Positions 59,863 through 64,000 of a stretch of DNA of 64,000 nucleotides are shown in pieces. The stretch comes from Longimicrobium sp. (GTDB taxonomy: Bacteria > Gemmatimonadota > Gemmatimonadetes > Longimicrobiales > Longimicrobiaceae), in assembly GCF_035474595.1 (NCBI RefSeq), contig NZ_DATIND010000155.1:124001-188000 (forward strand), read 5' to 3'. Both the position numbers and the translations under genes were made by a program. The notes under the pieces were generated by a model. The model saw only the letters and a program-made list of their open reading frames with translations. It was not told where the DNA came from and did no database searches. Each line of letters starts with the position of its first letter. Within the stretch, counting starts at the first letter, position 1.

Positions 59863-60386
59863 CGCAGGCCGGAGACGCGGAGGGCGCGGTTGCGGCGCTA
59901 GAGGAGGAGCGAGCGCGCATCACCGCCTTCCTCGCGGCGGCGCTGCGCGGCTGGATCAACCACCAGAAGCTGGGAGGGGTGCTGCTCCACGCGCCGGAAC
60001 CGATGCAGCGGGAAGGCGGCCGCCGCGAGCCCGACGTGGTCTACCTGGGCCCCGCGACCGTGCAGCACTGGGGCGTGCGGTTCGAGCACGGGCCGGCCGA
60101 CCTGGTGGTGGAGGTGGTGGGCCCCGGGAGCCAGGCCGGAGACAGGCAGGAGAAGCTCCGCGAGTACGCGCTGGAAGAGGTGGCCGAGTGCTGGTGGGTG
60201 GACCCGGCGCGGCGCACGGCGGAGGTCCACACTCTGGCGGCCAGCGGCGCGTACGAGCCCGTGCCCGCGGGCGACCCGCCTCGCATGCGCAGCGTGGTTC
60301 TTCCCGGCATCTGGATCGATCCCGCGTGGCTGTGGGCGGAGCTGCCGGACGAAGCGAAGGCATTCGAGGCGTGGGGGCTGGCTTGA
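59847..60386 (+). CDS. Uma2-family protein, copy B, N-terminally truncated
   Basis: A 179-residue reading that overlaps the end of copy A by 16 bases. It keeps the C-terminal two-thirds (TAFLAAALRGWINHQKLGG, EPDVVYLGPATVQHWG, ADLVVEVVGPGSQAGDRQEKLREY, WIDPAWLWAELPDE), but the first 50 or so residues of the family, including HAEWVDGQ, are missing, replaced by a segment that matches the start of dppD (GADLTQ). The VSPES motif has become VGPGS. It is probably a degenerating paralogue that may or may not be translated. Confidence 0.6.
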   Translation: MGADLTQAGDAEGAVAALEEERARITAFLAAALRGWINHQKLGGVLLHAPEPMQREGGRREPDVVYLGPATVQHWGVRFEHGPADLVVEVVGPGSQAGDRQEKLREYALEEVAECWWVDPARRTAEVHTLAASGAYEPVPAGDPPRMRSVVLPGIWIDPAWLWAELPDEAKAFEAWGLA

Positions 60387-60439
60387 TGCCGTATCCGGGG
60401 GGTGCACCGTGGACGTCCGCGCCGCGGCTTCCGGATCCG

Positions 60440-60504
60440 CGTGGCGCGGCTCTGGCGACAGGGCTCCGATGAATGGGGCGCGTTCAAAGCGTGGGGGCTG
60501 ATTT
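60440..60504 (+). pseudogene. Uma2 C-terminal remnant
   Basis: A fragment encoding a Uma2-like end (SDEWGAFKAWGLI, then stop) lies after copy B, preceded by degraded sequence from about 60387. It shows a further, mostly deleted, Uma2 copy. Confidence 0.65.
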
Positions 60505-60654
60505 GACGCAGATCGGCGAAGCGCGGGTGGCGCGGCGCCCGGGCGGGGGCGGGGCCGATCCTGAAGGTGGAGAACCTGCGGCCCTGGTTCACGACCGACG
60601 CCGGGCTGGCGCGCGCGGTGGACGGGGTGAGCTTCCACGCGAACCCCGGCGAGA
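60491..60654 (+). pseudogene. Partial duplicate of the dppD 5' end
   Basis: This closely matches the start of dppD (61418 onward): GTGGGGGCTGATTTGACGCA, then GGGGCCGATCCTG, GGTGGAGAACCTGCGG and GGACGGGGTGAGCTTCCA. It keeps the frame for about 55 codons and then runs into a stop. It directly abuts the dppC remnant, so it is half of a duplication junction. Confidence 0.85.
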
Positions 60655-60670
60655 TGGCAGAGTGGTAACG

Positions 60671-60735
60671 CTGGTCGCCTTTACCTGCTGGGCGACGGTC
60701 TCCGCGATGCCCTGGACCCGCGGCTCAGGACGTGA
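60671..60735 (+). pseudogene. Partial duplicate of the dppC 3' end
   Basis: This matches 59103-59168 (TGGTCGCCTT, CCTGCTGGGCGACGG, GCCCTGGACCCGCGGCT) with a one-base deletion and a few changes, including the dppC stop codon. Upstream of copy C, the identity continues as a 76-base exact match (60728-60803 with 59161-59236). Confidence 0.85.
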
Positions 60736-60824
60736 CGGCGAACGAGGTGGGTGGATTGGAAGCAGCCGCGGCGCTCGATGCCGAGGCCATGGACACGATC
60801 GATCTGCACGAACGGGAGGCGGCC

Positions 60825-61433
60825 ATGAGCCTGCCTGCGATGGAGCATCCGGGAAGCATCTCATTCGAGGATTTCCTCGCCACGCTCGACGAGGATACGC
60901 ATGCGGAATGGGTGGATGGGCAGGTGGTGCCGATGAGCCCCGTCTCCGAGCGGCACGACGCGGTCTCGGGGTTCATCTACGCGGTCCTCCGCGGCTTTCT
61001 GCGCCGCAGGAAGATCGGCGGCCGCGTGTTCCACGGCGAGTTCCAGATGAAGCTCGGGCCCGGAATGTCCAGCCGCGTGCCCGACGTGGCGTACGTGGCA
61101 CCGGAGCACATCTCCCGGATCCAGGGGACGTTTCTGAATGGACCCGCCGATCTCGCCGTCGAGGTCGTGAGCCCCGAGAGCCGCGCGCGTGATCGCATCG
61201 AGAAGCTGCGGGAGTACGAGCGGGCGGGTGTTCGCGACTACTGGCTGCTCGACCCGGTGCTGCGCACGGCCGAAGCGTACCGCCTGTCGGCCGGGGCGTA
61301 CGAGCCGGTGGAGCCCGGATCGCCGGCGCGGCTTACGTGCGAGGCAATTCCCGGGTTCTGGATCGAGGTCGCCTGGCTCTGGCTTGCCGAGCCCGATGAA
61401 TGGATGGCGTATGAAGCGTGGGGGCTGATTTGA
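60825..61433 (+). CDS. Uma2-family (DUF820) protein, copy C
   Basis: A 202-residue complete Uma2 protein: [52 protein letters not shown] and [20 protein letters not shown]. Its leader is nearly identical to copy A, but the proteins have diverged by about a third, so the duplication is not recent or the copies are under different selection. Its stop codon lies inside the start region of dppD. ATG 60825 has GGGAGG upstream. Confidence 0.85.
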   Translation: MSLPAMEHPGSISFEDFLATLDEDTHAEWVDGQVVPMSPVSERHDAVSGFIYAVLRGFLRRRKIGGRVFHGEFQMKLGPGMSSRVPDVAYVAPEHISRIQGTFLNGPADLAVEVVSPESRARDRIEKLREYERAGVRDYWLLDPVLRTAEAYRLSAGAYEPVEPGSPARLTCEAIPGFWIEVAWLWLAEPDEWMAYEAWGLI

Positions 61434-62578
61434 CGCAGATCGACGAAGCGCGGGTGGTGCGGCCGGCCGGGGCGGGGGCGGGGCCGATCCTGCAGGTGGA
61501 GAACCTGCGGACCTGGTTCAAGACCGACGCCGGGCTGGCGCGCGCGGTGGACGGGGTGAGCTTCCACGTCAATCCGGGCGAGACGCTGGGGATCGTGGGC
61601 GAGAGCGGGAGCGGCAAGTCCGTGACCTCGCTCTCCGTCATGCGCCTGATCCCGCAGCCGCCGGGGCAGATCCAGCCGGATTCGCGCATCCTCTTCCGCA
61701 ACGAGGCGGGAGAGATGGAGGACCTGGTGAAGGCCCCGGAGCGGCGGATGCGCCAGATCCGCGGCAACGACATCGCCATGATCTTCCAGGAGCCCATGAC
61801 CTCGCTGAACCCCGTGTTCAAGGTGGGCGAGCAGATCGTGGAGTCGCTCCGGCTGCACCAGAACCTGAACAAGCGCGACGCGCGCGACCGCGCCATCGAG
61901 ATGCTGCAGCTGGTGGGGATCCCCATCCCGCACCAGCGGGTGGACGAGTACCCGCACCAGCTCTCGGGCGGGATGCGGCAGCGGGTGATGATCGCCATGG
62001 CGCTGGCATGCAACCCCAAGCTGCTGATCGCCGACGAGCCGACGACCGCGCTGGACGTGACCATCCAGGCGCAGATCCTGGAGCTGCTGAACCGGCTGCA
62101 GGAAGAGCTGGGGATGAGCATCATCCTGATCACCCACGACCTGGGCGTGGTGGCCGAGACCTGCGACCGGGTGATCGTGATGTACGCCGGCCAGGTGTTC
62201 GAGGAGGGGCCGGTGGACGACGTCTTCCACGACCCCCAGAACCCCTACACCGAGGGGCTGCTGCGCTCCATGCCCAAGCTGGGCGAGGAGGTGGAGCGGC
62301 TGGCGGTGATCCCGGGCGTGGTGCCGTCGCCGACGAACTGGCCGGCGGGGTGCCGCTTCCGCGACCGCTGCCCGTACGGGTGGGAGAAGACGGAGCGCGA
62401 GGAGCCGCCGCTGTTCGAGATCGGCCCCGGGCGACGCAACAAGTGCTGGCTGGTGAAGTATCCCGAGAGGCGCGAGGAGGTACGGCGCGCGGGCGGCGGC
62501 TTCACCCCCGCGGGCGCGGTGACGGGGACCGGCGCCGACACGCCCGTGGCGGGCGAAGCCGGGGAGGTGGGCTCGTGA
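61418..62578 (+). CDS. dppD: Peptide ABC transporter ATPase, DppD type
   Basis: A 386-residue ATPase. Walker A is [12 protein letters not shown], signature [14 protein letters not shown], Walker [13 protein letters not shown], and the C-terminal oligopeptide-transporter extension has the cysteine pattern [11 protein letters not shown] ... CWL, which in relatives binds an iron-sulfur cluster or metal. The start is uncertain: GTG 61418 overlaps the Uma2 stop by 16 bases, or TTG 61430 gives a 4-base TTGA overlap. It works as a heterodimer with DppF to drive DppBC. Confidence 0.93.
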   Translation: MGADLTQIDEARVVRPAGAGAGPILQVENLRTWFKTDAGLARAVDGVSFHVNPGETLGIVGESGSGKSVTSLSVMRLIPQPPGQIQPDSRILFRNEAGEMEDLVKAPERRMRQIRGNDIAMIFQEPMTSLNPVFKVGEQIVESLRLHQNLNKRDARDRAIEMLQLVGIPIPHQRVDEYPHQLSGGMRQRVMIAMALACNPKLLIADEPTTALDVTIQAQILELLNRLQEELGMSIILITHDLGVVAETCDRVIVMYAGQVFEEGPVDDVFHDPQNPYTEGLLRSMPKLGEEVERLAVIPGVVPSPTNWPAGCRFRDRCPYGWEKTEREEPPLFEIGPGRRNKCWLVKYPERREEVRRAGGGFTPAGAVTGTGADTPVAGEAGEVGS

Positions 62579-63873
62579 GCACGCCCGAGGGACGCACCCC
62601 CGCCGGCGGCGCGGGCGCGGGCGACGGCAACCGCGGCCCCGGCGGCGACCCGCCGGTGGGCCGCCCGCCCGCCGAGGGGCTGGTGGGCGAGGGCGTCACG
62701 CATCCGCACACGGCCGAGGCGCACACCCGCCAGGGCGACGGCATCGACCTGGTTCCCGAGCGGCCGGAGCGGCGCGAGCTGCCGCCGGCCAAGGGCGACA
62801 GCGACCTGCGCGGCCAGACGCCCGACGAGATGGAGCCGCCGCCCGACGCGCTCCTGGTCGTGCGCCGGCTGAAGAAGTACTTCCCCATCCGCAAGGGTTT
62901 GTTCAACCGCCACGTGGGCGACGTGAAGGCCGTGGACGGCGTCTCCTTCTTCCTGCGCAAGGGCGAGACGCTGGGGATGGTGGGCGAGTCGGGGTGCGGC
63001 AAGAGCACCACCGGGCGCACCATCCTGAAGCTGATCGAGCCGACGGAGGGCGAGGCGAGCTTCGGGGGGAAGAACATCTACCAGATGGACCGCGGCGAGC
63101 TGCGGCGGCTGCGGCGCAAGGCGCAGATCGTCTTCCAGGACCCGTACAGCTCGCTGAACCCGCGGATGACGGTGGGCGACATGATCCGCGAGGTGCTGGC
63201 CATCCACAACCTGGCGAAGGGGCAGAAGGCGGCCGACCGCGTGGCCGAGCTGCTGCGGGTGGTGGGCCTGAGGCCGGAGCACGCGGTGCGCTACCCGCAC
63301 GAGTTCTCGGGCGGGCAGCGGCAGCGGCTGGGGATCGCGCGGGCGCTGGCGGTGGAGCCGGAGCTGATCGTGTGCGACGAGCCGGTGTCGGCGCTGGACG
63401 TGTCGGTGCAGGCGCAGGTGATCAACCTGCTGCAGGACCTGCAGGACCAGTTCGGCCTCAGCTACCTGTTCATCGCCCACGACCTGAGCGTGGTGGAGCA
63501 CATCGCCGACCGGGTGGCGGTGATGTACCTGGGGCGCATCGTGGAGCTGTGCGACAGCGACGAGCTGTACCGCAACCCGCTGATGCCGTACACGCAGGCG
63601 CTCCTTTCCGCGGTGCCGATCCCCGACCCGCGGGCCAAGCGCAGCCGCATCGTGCTGGAGGGTGACGTTCCCTCGCCGGCGAACCCGCCCAGCGGGTGCC
63701 CCTTCCACCCGCGCTGCCAGCACCCGCTGAAGGACCAGGACTGCGCGGAGATCGTTCCGCCGCTGGCCGACAAGGGCGGCGGCCACTTCGTCGCCTGCAT
63801 CAAGGTGCCGCTGGGCGCCGGCCACTCCGGCGGCGGCAACGGCAACGGGAAGGCGCTGCCGGTGATGCAGTAG
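62575..63873 (+). CDS. dppF: Peptide ABC transporter ATPase, DppF type, with long N-terminal extension
   Basis: A 432-residue ATPase. About 95 Pro/Gly/Asp-rich residues precede the normal DppF ([16 protein letters not shown], Walker [14 protein letters not shown], signature [14 protein letters not shown], Walker [14 protein letters not shown]-terminal [10 protein letters not shown] with cysteines). The extension has low complexity and no known domain. The GTG at 62575 overlaps the dppD stop (GTGA). The operon ends here, followed by a terminator. Confidence 0.92.
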   Translation: MSTPEGRTPAGGAGAGDGNRGPGGDPPVGRPPAEGLVGEGVTHPHTAEAHTRQGDGIDLVPERPERRELPPAKGDSDLRGQTPDEMEPPPDALLVVRRLKKYFPIRKGLFNRHVGDVKAVDGVSFFLRKGETLGMVGESGCGKSTTGRTILKLIEPTEGEASFGGKNIYQMDRGELRRLRRKAQIVFQDPYSSLNPRMTVGDMIREVLAIHNLAKGQKAADRVAELLRVVGLRPEHAVRYPHEFSGGQRQRLGIARALAVEPELIVCDEPVSALDVSVQAQVINLLQDLQDQFGLSYLFIAHDLSVVEHIADRVAVMYLGRIVELCDSDELYRNPLMPYTQALLSAVPIPDPRAKRSRIVLEGDVPSPANPPSGCPFHPRCQHPLKDQDCAEIVPPLADKGGGHFVACIKVPLGAGHSGGGNGNGKALPVMQ

Positions 63874-63901
63874 CGGCATCGCCCGGCGCAGCGATCGACA
63901 G

Positions 63902-63935
63902 GGCGCGGCACCCCGGCGGGGTGCCGCGCCTCTCT
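63902..63935 (+). terminator. Rho-independent terminator after the dpp operon
   Basis: GGCGCGGCACCCC (63902-63914) pairs with 63918-63930 around GGC, followed by TCTCTGCTTC. It ends the transporter operon. Confidence 0.8.
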
Positions 63936-64000
63936 GCTTCTCACTGTTCGGCATCGCGGACGACGTGCCGGCTGGCCCGTGCTTCACCGGGGCGCGGGTT

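Noticed and set aside
1-64000. tRNA, rRNA or riboswitch
   Set aside because: No cloverleaf with a GTTC-type T-loop, no rRNA core motif and no riboswitch consensus were noticed by eye; a covariance-model scan would be decisive.

Overview
The window is about 64 kb of high-GC DNA from a Gram-negative bacterium. Outer-membrane SusC and SusD homologues, a large exported BNR/VPS10-type beta-propeller, many lipobox lipoproteins, MoxR/DUF58 modules and a Dpp-type peptide transporter would fit Gemmatimonadota, perhaps a Longimicrobium-like lineage. That placement is inference: no rRNA or other taxonomic marker is visible. No tRNA, rRNA, CRISPR array, prophage or intact insertion sequence was recognised.

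Layout. 1-1214: C-terminal half of Lon protease. 1993-5512: two exported lipoprotein hydrolases, an S8 protease and an N-acetylmuramoyl-L-alanine amidase. 5599-8835: BNR/VPS10 propeller, minus strand. 9294-13641: an exported repeat-like protein and a HExxH-propeller-barrel protein, separated by repeats and twin terminators. 14090-18048: copper locus (CopC-CopD fusion, His/Met-rich outer-membrane protein, small His/Met-rich protein, and a divergent membrane-anchored protein). 18068-19699: three unrecognised exported proteins. 19898-25285: a multi-TM protein, then the DUF4129-DUF4350-MoxR-DUF58 operon. 25613-26211: RelE/ParE-Phd toxin-antitoxin. 26419-28189: MarR regulator and membrane diguanylate cyclase. 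28799-33193: SusC/SusD pair. 33479-40035: amidohydrolase, methyltransferase, flavoprotein, KynB-like cyclase, MBL hydrolase and M28 peptidase. 40173-41272: DUF433/DUF5615 (VapBC45-like) pair. 41316-46139: second MoxR-DUF58-transglutaminase module, interrupted by an opposite-strand lipoprotein gene. 46312-47366: decayed rhuM. 47497-51655: ABC exporter, DUF4160/DUF2442 pair, small TauE-like permease, octanoyl/lipoyl transferase. 51719-63873: a long peptide-transporter operon with three binding lipoproteins, two permeases and two ATPases, and a cluster of Uma2 genes wedged between permease and ATPase genes.

The most unusual structure is at about 59100-61450. Several Uma2-family genes and remnants lie inside the transporter operon, together with a broken copy of the start of the downstream ATPase gene joined to a copy of the end of the upstream permease gene. 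This is the expected scar of a tandem duplication running from dppC into dppD, and it leaves the working transporter genes intact. Other notable structure: several families of dispersed intergenic repeats; a recurrent promoter pattern TTGAC(A/C/T)-N17-TAGCTT/TATCCT, often so close to the ATG that leaderless transcripts are likely; and a perfect 14-bp palindrome placed at the start of the toxin-antitoxin transcript.
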